In this document: piece after piece, positions 14,043 through 21,849 of the stretch
Numbering within the stretch: the stretch's first letter is position 1
How the letters are laid out: every line of letters starts with the position of its first letter
Origin: Streptomyces tauricus
Lineage (GTDB): Bacteria; Actinomycetota; Actinomycetes; Streptomycetales; Streptomycetaceae
DNA length: 34,474 nucleotides
Direction: 5' to 3'
NCBI RefSeq assembly: GCF_014650955.1
Contig: NZ_BMVY01000053.1
Coordinates: forward strand, 1-34,474
The notes under the pieces: generated by a model
What the model was told of the DNA's origin: nothing
The model's database searches: none
What the model saw: only the letters and a program-made list of their open reading frames with translations
Translations under genes and position numbers: made by a program

Positions 14043-16997
14043 TCACGCCGCGGCGGCGGGTGTGAGCAGGGCGCGCACCTCGGCGGCCTCCTCGGCGCCA
14101 CTCTGTTCGTAGAGGTTGAGGGCCTCTCTCCAGCAGGCCGTGGCCCGGTCCACCTGGCCCAGGACCGAGAGGGCCCGCCCCAGCAGCGTCAGGACGTTGC
14201 CCCGCATACGGTCACCGCCGATGCACCTGAGTGCGAGCGCCTGTTCGGCATGCTGCGCCGCCTGTGCGGGACGGTGGGCGGCCAGGTGCACCTCGGCGAT
14301 ACGGAAGTGCGTGGTCCCCTCCCAGAGCCGCTGCCGGTGGTCCCCGAGGATGCCGAGGGCCTCGGAGAAGTGGCCGAGGGCCTCGGAGTGCCGCCCGGCC
14401 ATGTGCAACGCGATACCCACCGCGTAGTGGCCGTTGGCGAGGCGTACCGTCCGGCCGAACTCGGCGTGGATCGAGACGCCGCGCTGGGCGATCTCCACGG
14501 CCTTGGTGATGTTGCCCATGCCCAGGTGGGCGCGTGAGAGGTTGCACAGGCTGGTCGCTTCGAACGGTCGGTTGTCGGCCGCCTGCAGAAGCCCTATGGC
14601 CTGGTCGAAGAACTCCTTGCCGTCCGCGGGCCGGCCCTGGTGCAGGCAGATGAGTCCCCGGTTGTTGGCGACCCAGCTGATCGCGGTGGTGTCCTGCGCG
14701 GCGCCCGCGAGTGCCATGGCGCGTCGGGCCTCGTCCTCCGCCTGCTGGATGCGGCCGGAGACCAGGAGGACGTCGGTGAGGATCGTCCGCGCCCGTCCTT
14801 CCGCCCGGTCGTCGCCCGCGGCCCGCGTGGCGTCGCACATCGCCCGGGCCGTCGTCTCGTACTGGTGCGAGTTGGCCCCGGACTCCGTGAGGTCCTTCGC
14901 GGCCCACAGAAGATCCACCGCCCGCCGCAGCAGCGCCGTACCGGCCGACTGCCGTACGCAGGCCAGCAGCGGGGCGGCCTCCGTGTACAGCCAGTCCAGG
15001 GCCGCGCTGCCGTCCGCGAAGGTCAGGCCCGGGTACTGCGTCGTCTCCAGGTGGTCGACCAGGCGGTCGCCGGGGCGCTCGATGGCGTAGACGCCGGCGG
15101 CCGTGGCGAGGTAGAAGTCGAGCAGGCGCGACATCGCGGCGGCCCGCTCGCCCGGCGGCTGTTCGTCGCGTTCGGCGCAGGCACGCGCGTAGAGCCGGAC
15201 CAGGTCGTGGTAGCGGTAACGGCCGGGCGCCGCCGACTCCAGCAGCGAGGTGTCGACGAGGGACTCCAGGAGTTCCTCCGTGTCGTCGGCGGGCAGGTCG
15301 AGGACCGCCGCGGCGGCGGCGAGGGACATGTCGGGACCGTCCGCGAGGCCCAGCAGCCGGAAGGCGCGGGCCTGGGCCGACTCCAGCTGCCCGTAGCCCA
15401 GTTCGAAGGTGGCCTTCACGGCGAGGTCGCCGGCCTGGAGCTCGTCCAGGCGCCGCCGCTCGTCCGCGAGCTTCGCCGCGAGGACCGAGACGGTCCAGGT
15501 GCGCCGCGCCGCCAGCCGGGAGGCGGCGATCCGGATGGCCAGCGGCAGGAACCCGCAGGCCGCCACCACGTCCAGCGCCGACTGCCGCTCCGACGCGACG
15601 CGCTCCTCGCCCACGATCTTCGTGAAGAGCTGGAGCGCCTCCTCGGGCGACATCACGTCGAGGTCGACCAGGTGCGCGCCGGCCAGATCGACCATCCGCA
15701 CCCGCGAGGTGACCAGCGCGGCACACCCCGCCGTGCCGGGCAGCAGGGGCCGGACCTGGGCCGCGTCCCGCGCGTTGTCGAGGAGGACCAGGACCCGGCG
15801 GCCGTCGAGCACCGAGCGGTACAGGGCCGCCCGCTCCTCCAGGGAGTCCGGGATGGACGAGTCAGGGGTGCCGAGGGCGCGCAGGAAGGCGCCCAGTACG
15901 GCCTCGGGCGCCGCGGCCCGCGCGCCCGCGCCCTGGAGGTCCACGTACAGCTGTCCGTCCGGGAAGGCCCCTCGTGACGAGTGTGCGACGTGGACGGCGA
16001 GCGTCGTCTTGCCGACGCCGCCGATGCCGGCCAGCGCGGAGACGGCCATCACGCGGCCCTCGGCGCTCGCGAGGACCTCGCACAGTTCGGAGACGAAGGA
16101 CGTACGGCCGGTGAAGTCCGGCACGGTGGCCGGCAGTTGGGCCGGGCGCACCGGGGCGGCGGCGGTCTCCGGGGCCAGTGGCGCCGAGGGTTCGGCGAGG
16201 CCGGGGTCGGCCTGGAGGATGCGCTGCTGGAGTTCCTGGAGGTCCGGGCTCGGGTCCACGCCCAGTTCGTCGGCCAGCAGCCGCCGGGTGTCGGCGTACG
16301 CGGCCAGGGCCTCGGCCTGCCGGCCGGAGCGGTACAGCGCCAGCATCAGCAGCGCGCGCAGCCGCTCCCGCAGGGGGTGCGCCGCGGTGAGCGCGGTGAG
16401 TTCCGAGACCGCCTCGGCGTGGCAGCCCTGTTCGAGGTCCATGTCCAGGCGGGACTCGGTGAGCTGGAGCTTCCACTCCTGCAGCCGGGCGCGCTGGGTC
16501 TCCGCGTACGGGCCGGGGACGCTCGCCAGCACCTCGCCGTCCCACATGCTCAGCGCCTTGTTGAGCAGGGCGCGCGCATGGCAGAGGTCGCCCCGGCTCT
16601 TCGCCTTCTCCGCGTCGGCCGCCAGCTCCTGTGCCAGGGCGAGGTCGAGGGTGGCGCCGCCGCCGGAGGTGTCGGTGAGCCGGATCGCGTACCCGCCGGA
16701 CTCGCTGACCAGGACGCCGGGGGAGAGGATCTTGCGCAGGCGCGAGGCGTACGTGCGGACGGCCGCCAGGGCCTGGGACGGCGGGTCGTCGCCCCACAGG
16801 GCGTCGATCAGCTCACCGGACGTCGCCGTGCGGCCCTCGCGGAGCAGCAGGGCGGCCAGCAGGGCGCGTTGCTGTGGGGACCCCGTGGGCAGCGCCTGTC
16901 CCCCGCGCCAGGCGCGCACCGGGCCGAGCACGCTGAAGCGCAGGGCCACCGATTCCTCGGGATCCCACTGCTCCGGTACTCGCGGTACACCGTCCAT
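14043..16997 (-). CDS. AfsR/SARP-family transcriptional regulator (winged helix-BTAD-NB-ARC-TPR)
   Basis: 984 aa. The ATG at 16997 has AGGGGGA upstream; a start at VALRF (residue 17) is a weaker alternative. The N-terminal OmpR-like winged helix (FSVLGPVRAWRGG, about 20-107) is followed by the BTAD helical domain (about 115-262). The NB-ARC NTPase has Walker A GIGGVGKTT (324-332) and Walker B VLVLLDN (D407), then a winged-helix/ARC2 region to about 640. TPR-like helices run from about 700 to the end (VANNRGLICLHQGRPADG, GNITKAVEIAQRGVSIHAEFGR). The architecture and length match AfsR, a global activator of secondary metabolism phosphorylated by AfsK. Whether this is AfsR itself or a paralogue cannot be decided here; no afsS-like gene is adjacent, so a paralogue is more likely. 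Confidence 0.92.
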   Translation of the reverse strand: MDGVPRVPEQWDPEESVALRFSVLGPVRAWRGGQALPTGSPQQRALLAALLLREGRTATSGELIDALWGDDPPSQALAAVRTYASRLRKILSPGVLVSESGGYAIRLTDTSGGGATLDLALAQELAADAEKAKSRGDLCHARALLNKALSMWDGEVLASVPGPYAETQRARLQEWKLQLTESRLDMDLEQGCHAEAVSELTALTAAHPLRERLRALLMLALYRSGRQAEALAAYADTRRLLADELGVDPSPDLQELQQRILQADPGLAEPSAPLAPETAAAPVRPAQLPATVPDFTGRTSFVSELCEVLASAEGRVMAVSALAGIGGVGKTTLAVHVAHSSRGAFPDGQLYVDLQGAGARAAAPEAVLGAFLRALGTPDSSIPDSLEERAALYRSVLDGRRVLVLLDNARDAAQVRPLLPGTAGCAALVTSRVRMVDLAGAHLVDLDVMSPEEALQLFTKIVGEERVASERQSALDVVAACGFLPLAIRIAASRLAARRTWTVSVLAAKLADERRRLDELQAGDLAVKATFELGYGQLESAQARAFRLLGLADGPDMSLAAAAAVLDLPADDTEELLESLVDTSLLESAAPGRYRYHDLVRLYARACAERDEQPPGERAAAMSRLLDFYLATAAGVYAIERPGDRLVDHLETTQYPGLTFADGSAALDWLYTEAAPLLACVRQSAGTALLRRAVDLLWAAKDLTESGANSHQYETTARAMCDATRAAGDDRAEGRARTILTDVLLVSGRIQQAEDEARRAMALAGAAQDTTAISWVANNRGLICLHQGRPADGKEFFDQAIGLLQAADNRPFEATSLCNLSRAHLGMGNITKAVEIAQRGVSIHAEFGRTVRLANGHYAVGIALHMAGRHSEALGHFSEALGILGDHRQRLWEGTTHFRIAEVHLAAHRPAQAAQHAEQALALRCIGGDRMRGNVLTLLGRALSVLGQVDRATACWREALNLYEQSGAEEAAEVRALLTPAAAA

Positions 16998-17185
16998 CGC
17001 TGTCCCCCTGCCGAACCGTCATGACAACCAGGCCAGTTTGCCTTGTTCATGGCGGATGCGTCAGCCGTGGGAGACACCGATCACAGGCCGCCATGCCAGA
17101 TTCACGCAAGCCCTCACAGGGCCCACACCCCCTCCTCGCAACCGTGCGGCCCGTTCCCCGCATTCCGGAGATCGCCTCCCACTAG

Positions 17186-17200
17186 CTGACGGCCCGTCAG
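17186..17200. promoter_or_regulatory. Operator box C of the shared catabolic palindrome
   Basis: CTGACGGCCCGTCAG is a perfect 6-bp inverted repeat with a 3-bp centre, 22 bp before the amidohydrolase ATG. Its left arm forms the -35 of that gene's promoter. Confidence 0.85.
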
Positions 17201-17214
17201 ATCGGCGCTACCGT
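17186..17214 (+). promoter_or_regulatory. Promoter of the amidohydrolase-LLM operon, probably leaderless
   Basis: -35 CTGACG (17186-17191), 17-nt spacer, -10 TACCGT (17209-17214). The ATG at 17222 is 8 nt after the -10, so transcription would begin at or beside the start codon. No Shine-Dalgarno is visible in the gap, consistent with a leaderless mRNA. Confidence 0.65.
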
Positions 17215-17221
17215 ACAACGC

Positions 17222-18454
17222 ATGGAGACCTTCCCGAAGATCATCTCGGTGGACGACCACACGGTGGAGCCCCCCAACGTCTGGCGGGACCGGCTCCCGT
17301 CGAAGTACCAGGACAGGGGGCCGCGCGTCGTACGGGCCCCGCTGAAGGAAATGACCTTCCTGGGCGGGAAGTTCGCTCCCGTCATGGGCGAGCCCGGCGA
17401 CGACGGGCCGATCGGCGACTGGTGGGTCTACGAGGACCTGCACCGCCCGCTCACCCGGCTCGACACCGCCGTCGGCTACGACAGGGACGAGATCAAGCTG
17501 GAGATCATCACGTACGAGCAGATGCGCCCCGGCTCGTTCGACGTCCCGCGGCGCCTCGCGGACATGGACGTCAACCACGTGCAGTCCGCCCTCTGCTTCC
17601 CGACCTTCCCCCGTTTCTGCGGCCAGACGTTCACCGAGGCAGCGGACCGCGAACTGGGGCTGCTCTCGGTGCGGGCCTACAACGACTGGATGGTCGAGGA
17701 GTGGTGCGGTCCCGAGGCGCGGGGCCGGCTGATACCGCTCACGCTCATCCCTCTGTGGGACCCGGAGCTGGCTGCCCAGGAGGTGCGGCGCAACGCCTCC
17801 CGCGGAGTGCGGGCCGTCGCCTTCTCCGAGATACCTCCGCACCTCGGACTGCCCTCCGTTCATACGGACGAATGGGATCCGTTCCTCGCCGCCTGCGACG
17901 AGACCGGCACGGTCGTCGCCATGCACATCGGGTCGAGCAGCCGGATGCCCTCCACCTCCGCCGACGCGCCGCCCGCCGTCGGCTCCACCATCACCTTCGC
18001 CAACTGCTGCTTCTCGATGGTCGACTGGCTGATGAGCGGCAAGTTCGAGCGCTTCCCGAATCTGAAGGTCATGTACGCGGAGGGCCAGATCGGCTGGATC
18101 CCCTACATCCTCGAACGCGCCGACGTCGTGTGGGAGGAGAACCGCGGCTGGGGCGGCGTCGCGGACAAGGTCCACCGCCCGCCCTCCGAACTCTTCACCG
18201 AACACGTCCACGGCTGCTTCTTCGACGACGCCTTCGGGCTGCGGAACCTCGACGCGATCGGCGTCGGGAACGTCCTGTACGAGACCGACTACCCGCACTC
18301 CGACTCCACCTGGCCCGAGTCGCGGCAGGTCGGCGAGGCCCAGATGGGCCACCTGGACGCGGACACCGTCGACCGGATCGTCCGCCGCAACGCGATCGAC
18401 CTGCTGGGGCTCACGGAGGACGGCCTGTGGGCAGGCCCCGGCGGTGCCCGGTGA
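17222..18454 (+). CDS. Amidohydrolase family 2 (metal-dependent TIM-barrel) protein
   Basis: 410 aa. Probable metal ligands are the N-terminal SVDDH13 motif, H235 (VVAMHIG) and D356 in ETDYPHSDSTWPES; the last motif is typical of amidohydrolase-2 proteins related to ACMSD-type decarboxylases and hydrolases. The start is fixed by the promoter geometry (leaderless ATG). The gene overlaps the LLM oxidoreductase by 4 bp (GTGA). In actinobacteria this subfamily often accompanies LLM monooxygenases, SCP-x proteins and acyl-CoA ligases. The reaction may be C-C hydrolysis or decarboxylation of a ring-cleavage or carboxylated intermediate, but the substrate is unknown. Shared operator boxes link it to the ltp/fadD3-like locus. 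Confidence 0.88.
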   Translation: METFPKIISVDDHTVEPPNVWRDRLPSKYQDRGPRVVRAPLKEMTFLGGKFAPVMGEPGDDGPIGDWWVYEDLHRPLTRLDTAVGYDRDEIKLEIITYEQMRPGSFDVPRRLADMDVNHVQSALCFPTFPRFCGQTFTEAADRELGLLSVRAYNDWMVEEWCGPEARGRLIPLTLIPLWDPELAAQEVRRNASRGVRAVAFSEIPPHLGLPSVHTDEWDPFLAACDETGTVVAMHIGSSSRMPSTSADAPPAVGSTITFANCCFSMVDWLMSGKFERFPNLKVMYAEGQIGWIPYILERADVVWEENRGWGGVADKVHRPPSELFTEHVHGCFFDDAFGLRNLDAIGVGNVLYETDYPHSDSTWPESRQVGEAQMGHLDADTVDRIVRRNAIDLLGLTEDGLWAGPGGAR

Positions 18455-19434
18455 GCGCGCCCCCCGGAACCACGGCCTCCGAAGCCGGGTCCGACGCCGG
18501 GTTCGAGGCCGGGTCCCTCACGTACGGGATGCAGCTCCCCGTCCAGTCGCAGAGCACCCTCTACGCCGAGGCGTGGGAGGCCGACGCCGGCCCGGACGAT
18601 CTCGTGGCGATCGCCCGGGCCGCCGACGCCTCCGGCTTCGCGTACCTCGCGAGCTGCGACCACGTCGCCATCCCGCGACGCCTCGCCGCCGCGATGAGCA
18701 CGGTCTGGTACGACCCCGTCGCCACCCTCGCCTTCCTGGCCGGGGTCACCGAACGCGTACGGCTGCTCAGCCACGTCGCCGTGGTCGGACTGCGGCACCC
18801 CCTCGCCACCGCCAAGCAGTACGCCACCCTCGACCACCTCAGCGGCGGGCGGCTGATCCTCGGGGTCGGCGCCGGGCACGTACAGGAGGAGTTCGAGGCG
18901 CTGGGGGCGGACTTCGAGCGGCGCGGGGCGGTGCTCGACGAGTGCATCGACGCGCTGCGGGCCGCGCTGGGGCCCGAGGAGTTCCCGTCCCACCACGGGA
19001 AGCTGTACGACTTCGAAGGGCTCGGCCAGCGGCCACGGCCCGCGCAGGAACGCGTGCCCGTGTGGGTCGGCGGGTCCTCGCCCGCCGCCGTGCGGCGGGC
19101 CGCGGTCCGGGGGGACGGGTGGCTGCCGCAGGGGGATCCGCGGGAGCGGTTGCCCGAGCAGATCGCTCTGCTCAGGCGGGTGCGGGAGGCCGCGGGGGTT
19201 GCCGCGCCGCTCGTCGTCGGCGCGATCACCGAGCCGCTGTACGTGGGGCGGGCGTCGTGGGCCGTGGGGCGGCGGACGGTCACCGGCTCCGCCGAGGAGA
19301 TCGCCGAGTCGCTGCGGGCGTACCGGGCGATGGGGGTGCATCAGATCCAGGTGCGGTTCCGGTCGCGGGGGCGCAGTGAGCTGACGGATCAGATGGCGGC
19401 GTTCGGGGTCGGGGTGGCCCCACTCCTCGGGTAG
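18451..19434 (+). CDS. LLM-class (F420- or flavin-dependent) oxidoreductase
   Basis: 327 aa. The GTG at 18451 overlaps the amidohydrolase stop (GTGA). After about 30 variable residues (EAGSDAGFEAGS repeats) the luciferase-like barrel begins (LTYGMQLPVQSQ) with FAYLASCDHVAIP, VRLLSHVAVVGLRHPLATAKQYATLDHLSGGRLILGVGAGH, and the C-terminal VPVWVGGSSPAAVRRAA. The GGRLILGVGAGHVQEEF segment is the usual cofactor-pocket signature; it resembles the F420-dependent TIGR03619-type group more than classical FMN luciferases, but the cofactor cannot be settled from sequence alone. It probably catalyses oxidation, desaturation or Baeyer-Villiger-type oxygenation in the same pathway as the amidohydrolase. Confidence 0.88.
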   Translation: MSAPPGTTASEAGSDAGFEAGSLTYGMQLPVQSQSTLYAEAWEADAGPDDLVAIARAADASGFAYLASCDHVAIPRRLAAAMSTVWYDPVATLAFLAGVTERVRLLSHVAVVGLRHPLATAKQYATLDHLSGGRLILGVGAGHVQEEFEALGADFERRGAVLDECIDALRAALGPEEFPSHHGKLYDFEGLGQRPRPAQERVPVWVGGSSPAAVRRAAVRGDGWLPQGDPRERLPEQIALLRRVREAAGVAAPLVVGAITEPLYVGRASWAVGRRTVTGSAEEIAESLRAYRAMGVHQIQVRFRSRGRSELTDQMAAFGVGVAPLLG

Positions 19435-19454
19435 GGGGCGCGCCTGCGGTTGTG

Positions 19455-19650
19455 GCCGCGGGTGCGTAGGGGGTGGTTGCGCAGTTCCTCGCGCCCCTTG
19501 GTGGGGGGGGGCCCCGTTCGTTACCGGCCGCGGGTGCGTAGGGGGTGGTTGCGCCGTTCCCCGCGCCCCTTGGTGGGGCGGGGTTGGCGATCGTTCTTCA
19601 GCGCGGGTGCGTCGTGGCCGGGCGCGCCGTTCCCCGCGCCCCTGACGGGG
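19455..19650 (+). repeat. Three tandem copies of the Streptomyces intergenic repeat element
   Basis: Copies at 19455-19509, 19527-19579 and 19601-19650. Each carries GCGGGTGCGT, a variable middle, then GCGC(A/C)GTTCC(C/T)CGCGCCCCT. Copies 1 and 2 share GGGTGCGTAGGGGGTGGTTG exactly. The array fills most of the gap between the LLM and SDR genes and has no coding potential. Confidence 0.8.
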
Positions 19651-19673
19651 CGCCCATCGGTCTGGGAGGGTTT

Positions 19674-20471
19674 ATGGGCAAGTTGGACGGGCGGGTCGTT
19701 CTCGTCACCGGGGCGGCTCGGGGGCAGGGGGAGCAGGAGGCTCGGCTCTTTGTCGCCGAGGGGGCCGCTGTCGTCGTCGCCGATGTGCTCGACGAGCAGG
19801 GGGAGACCCTGGCCAAGGAGCTGGGGGCCCGCGCCAGGTACGTACACCTGGACGTGAGCCGCGAGGACGACTGGGCCGCCGCGGTGGCGGTGGCGAAGCA
19901 GGCGTACGGGAAGGTCGACGGGCTCGTCAACAACGCCGGCATCCTGCGTTTCAACGCCCTCGTCGACACCCCCCTCGACGAGTTCATGCAGATCGTGCGG
20001 GTCAACCAGGTCGGCGTCTTCCTCGGTATCAAGGCCCTGGCCCCCGAGATCGAGGCGGCCGGCGGCGGGACCGTCGTCAACACCGCCTCGTACACCGGAC
20101 TCACCGGCATGGCGTACGTCGGCGCGTACAGCGCGAGCAAGCACGCCATCGTCGGCCTCACCCGGGTGGCCGCGCTGGAACTGGCACCCAAGGGGATCCG
20201 TGTCAACGCCGTCTGCCCCGGCGCGATCGACACCGCCATGAGCAATCCCGCGCTGCTCGACCCGGCGACGACGGACGCCGAGGCCGCCGCGGAAGCGGCC
20301 TCGGCGTCCGTCGCCAGGCTGTACCGCAAGCTCGTGCCGCTCGGCCGGATCGGCCGGGCCGAGGAGGTGGCCCGTCTCGCGCTCTTCCTGTCCTGCGAGG
20401 ACTCCTCCTACATCACCGGCCAGCCCTTCGTGATCGACGGGGGATGGCTGGCGGGAGTGAGCGTCATGTGA
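19674..20471 (+). CDS. Short-chain dehydrogenase/reductase (FabG-like)
   Basis: 265 aa. The ATG at 19674 follows GGGAGGG. It is a classical SDR: TGAARGQGE cofactor loop near residues 12-20, DV in the adenine pocket, VNNAG near 85-89, catalytic Ser in NTASYTG, YxxxK as Y-S-A-S-K, and the C-terminal ITGQPFVIDGGW. The fingerprint fits an NAD(P)-dependent alcohol/ketone oxidoreductase such as 3-oxoacyl or hydroxysteroid dehydrogenases; the substrate is inferred only from the catabolic context. It is probably transcribed with the amidohydrolase-LLM pair, although the 239-bp repeat-filled gap could hold a terminator or another start. Its stop codon lies inside operator box D. Confidence 0.9.
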   Translation: MGKLDGRVVLVTGAARGQGEQEARLFVAEGAAVVVADVLDEQGETLAKELGARARYVHLDVSREDDWAAAVAVAKQAYGKVDGLVNNAGILRFNALVDTPLDEFMQIVRVNQVGVFLGIKALAPEIEAAGGGTVVNTASYTGLTGMAYVGAYSASKHAIVGLTRVAALELAPKGIRVNAVCPGAIDTAMSNPALLDPATTDAEAAAEAASASVARLYRKLVPLGRIGRAEEVARLALFLSCEDSSYITGQPFVIDGGWLAGVSVM

Positions 20472-20481
20472 CGGGCCGTCA
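20469..20481. promoter_or_regulatory. Operator box D of the shared catabolic palindrome
   Basis: TGACGGGCCGTCA is a perfect 5-bp inverted repeat with a 3-bp centre, overlapping the SDR stop codon. TTGACGCCTCAC (20486-20497) just downstream looks like a half-site. It is centred 62 bp upstream of box E. Confidence 0.65.
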
Positions 20482-20529
20482 ACTATTGACGCCTCACGGC
20501 CTCGGTGCCACAGTCGGCGGCAGGTTAAT

Positions 20530-20544
20530 CTGACGATGCGTCAG
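20530..20544. promoter_or_regulatory. Operator box E of the shared catabolic palindrome
   Basis: CTGACGATGCGTCAG is a perfect 6-bp inverted repeat, and flanking bases extend the symmetry (AATCTGACG against CGTCAGGTT, 8 of 9). As at box B, it is fused to TAATCT (20526-20531), a likely -10; the matching -35 is poor. It lies 52 bp before the second LLM gene. Confidence 0.85.
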
Positions 20545-20595
20545 GTTCGGCGGGGGCGCCGGACGGATGACGGACACAGGGGACGGTGAACCTCC

Positions 20596-21714
20596 TTGGA
20601 ATTCGGGCTCTTTGTACAGGGATACGTGGGCAAGCGGGCCGAGACCGATCCGCTCGCGGAGCACAAGGCGCTGATGGAGGAGACCGAGTACGTCATCCAG
20701 GCCGACAGGTCCGGCTTCAAGTACGCCTGGGCGTCGGAGCACCACTTCCTGGAGGAGTACTCGCACCTCTCCGCCAACGACGTCTACCTCGGCTATCTGG
20801 CGCACGCCACCGAGCGCGTCCATCTGGGATCGGGCATCTTCAACCCGCTCGCCCAGGTCAACCACCCCGTGAAGGTCGCCGAGAAGGTCGCCATGCTCGA
20901 CCATCTCACCGAGGGACGCTTCGAGTTCGGCAGCGGACGCGGAGCCGGCTCGCACGAGATCCTCGGCTTCCTCCCCGGCATCACCGACATGAATTACACC
21001 AAGGAGATCTGGGAAGAGACCATCGCCGAGTTCCCCAAGATGTGGCTCCAGGACGAGTACGTCGGCTTCCAGGGCAAGCACTGGCAGCTCCCGCCCCGCA
21101 AGGTCCTGCCGAAGCCGTACGGGAAGTCGCACCCCGCCATGTGGTACGCCGCCGGGTCGCCGCCCTCGTACGCCATGGCCGCCCGCAAGGGGCTAGGGGT
21201 GCTCGGGTTCAGCGTGCAGAAGGTCTCCGACATGGAGTGGGTCCTGGAGCAGTACAAGACGGCCGTCGTCGACGCGGAGCCGGTCGGGGACTTCGTCAAC
21301 GACAACGTGATGGTGACGACGACGGCGGTCTGCGCGCCCACGCACGAGGAGGCGGTACGGGTCGCCGTGAGCGGCAGCCTGCACTATCTGCCCTCGCTCG
21401 TGTTCCGGTACCACGACACGTTCCCGCGGCCCGAGGGGTTCCCCGTCTGGCCGGAGACGCTGCCCGAGTACAACGAGGAGTTCATCGAACTGCTCATCGC
21501 GGAGGAACTGCTGATCTGCGGGGACCCGGACGAGGTGCTCACGCAGTGCAAGCGGTGGGAGCAGGCCGGGGCCGATCAGTTGTCGTTCGGGCTGCCCGTC
21601 GGGGTGCCGAAGGAGGAGACGCTGCAGACGATCCGGCTGATCGGGGAGCACGTGATTCCGAAGATCGACACGGATCCCGTGCATCGGACCACGCGGTTCC
21701 GCGGGGCGGTCTGA
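20596..21714 (+). CDS. LLM-class flavin-dependent oxidoreductase (bacterial luciferase-like)
   Basis: 372 aa if translation starts at the TTG at 20596, which fits the family N-terminus (MEFGLFVQGYVGKR) and has AGGGGACGG about 10 nt upstream; no in-frame ATG or GTG lies between the operator and this point. The luciferase-like signatures are WASEHHFLEEYSHL, RVHLGSGIFNPLAQVNHPVKVAEKVAMLDHLTEGRFEFGSGRGA and the C-terminal ADQLSFGLPVG. The EHHFL and HPVKVAEKVAMLD motifs indicate the FMN monooxygenase branch, close to alkanal monooxygenase-like proteins and distinct from the F420-like LLM protein at 18451. Two different LLM enzymes in one regulon suggest two separate oxidation steps. Boxes D and E lie upstream. 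Confidence 0.88.
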   Translation: MEFGLFVQGYVGKRAETDPLAEHKALMEETEYVIQADRSGFKYAWASEHHFLEEYSHLSANDVYLGYLAHATERVHLGSGIFNPLAQVNHPVKVAEKVAMLDHLTEGRFEFGSGRGAGSHEILGFLPGITDMNYTKEIWEETIAEFPKMWLQDEYVGFQGKHWQLPPRKVLPKPYGKSHPAMWYAAGSPPSYAMAARKGLGVLGFSVQKVSDMEWVLEQYKTAVVDAEPVGDFVNDNVMVTTTAVCAPTHEEAVRVAVSGSLHYLPSLVFRYHDTFPRPEGFPVWPETLPEYNEEFIELLIAEELLICGDPDEVLTQCKRWEQAGADQLSFGLPVGVPKEETLQTIRLIGEHVIPKIDTDPVHRTTRFRGAV

Positions 21715-21740
21715 GGTTCGTCGGAGGGTGCGGCGGCGTT

Positions 21741-21792
21741 GTGGCCGGCTGCGCCCGCGCGGCGGAGCCGCAAATGCCGCAGCCCCGCGCCC
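21741..21792 (+). repeat. Degenerate Streptomyces intergenic repeat element
   Basis: The gap between the LLM and amidohydrolase genes carries GTTGTGGCCGGCTGCGC..., a short GGCGGAGCC palindromic part and CCCCGCGCCCCTGGGTGGG, the same element as at 19455-19650 with its centre altered. It could also act as a weak terminator. Confidence 0.5.
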
Positions 21793-21849
21793 CTGGGTGG
21801 GTGGGCCCCGCCGTAAGCCAGAAGGTGCAAGGGAGAGAAGGGTTTTGTC

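Noticed and set aside
15409..19434. A 1341-codon plus-strand open frame ending in the LLM oxidoreductase
   Set aside because: Its first two-thirds are antisense to the AfsR-like gene and an alternative frame of the amidohydrolase, with Arg/Ser/Pro-rich nonsense composition. Only 18451-19434 is supported.
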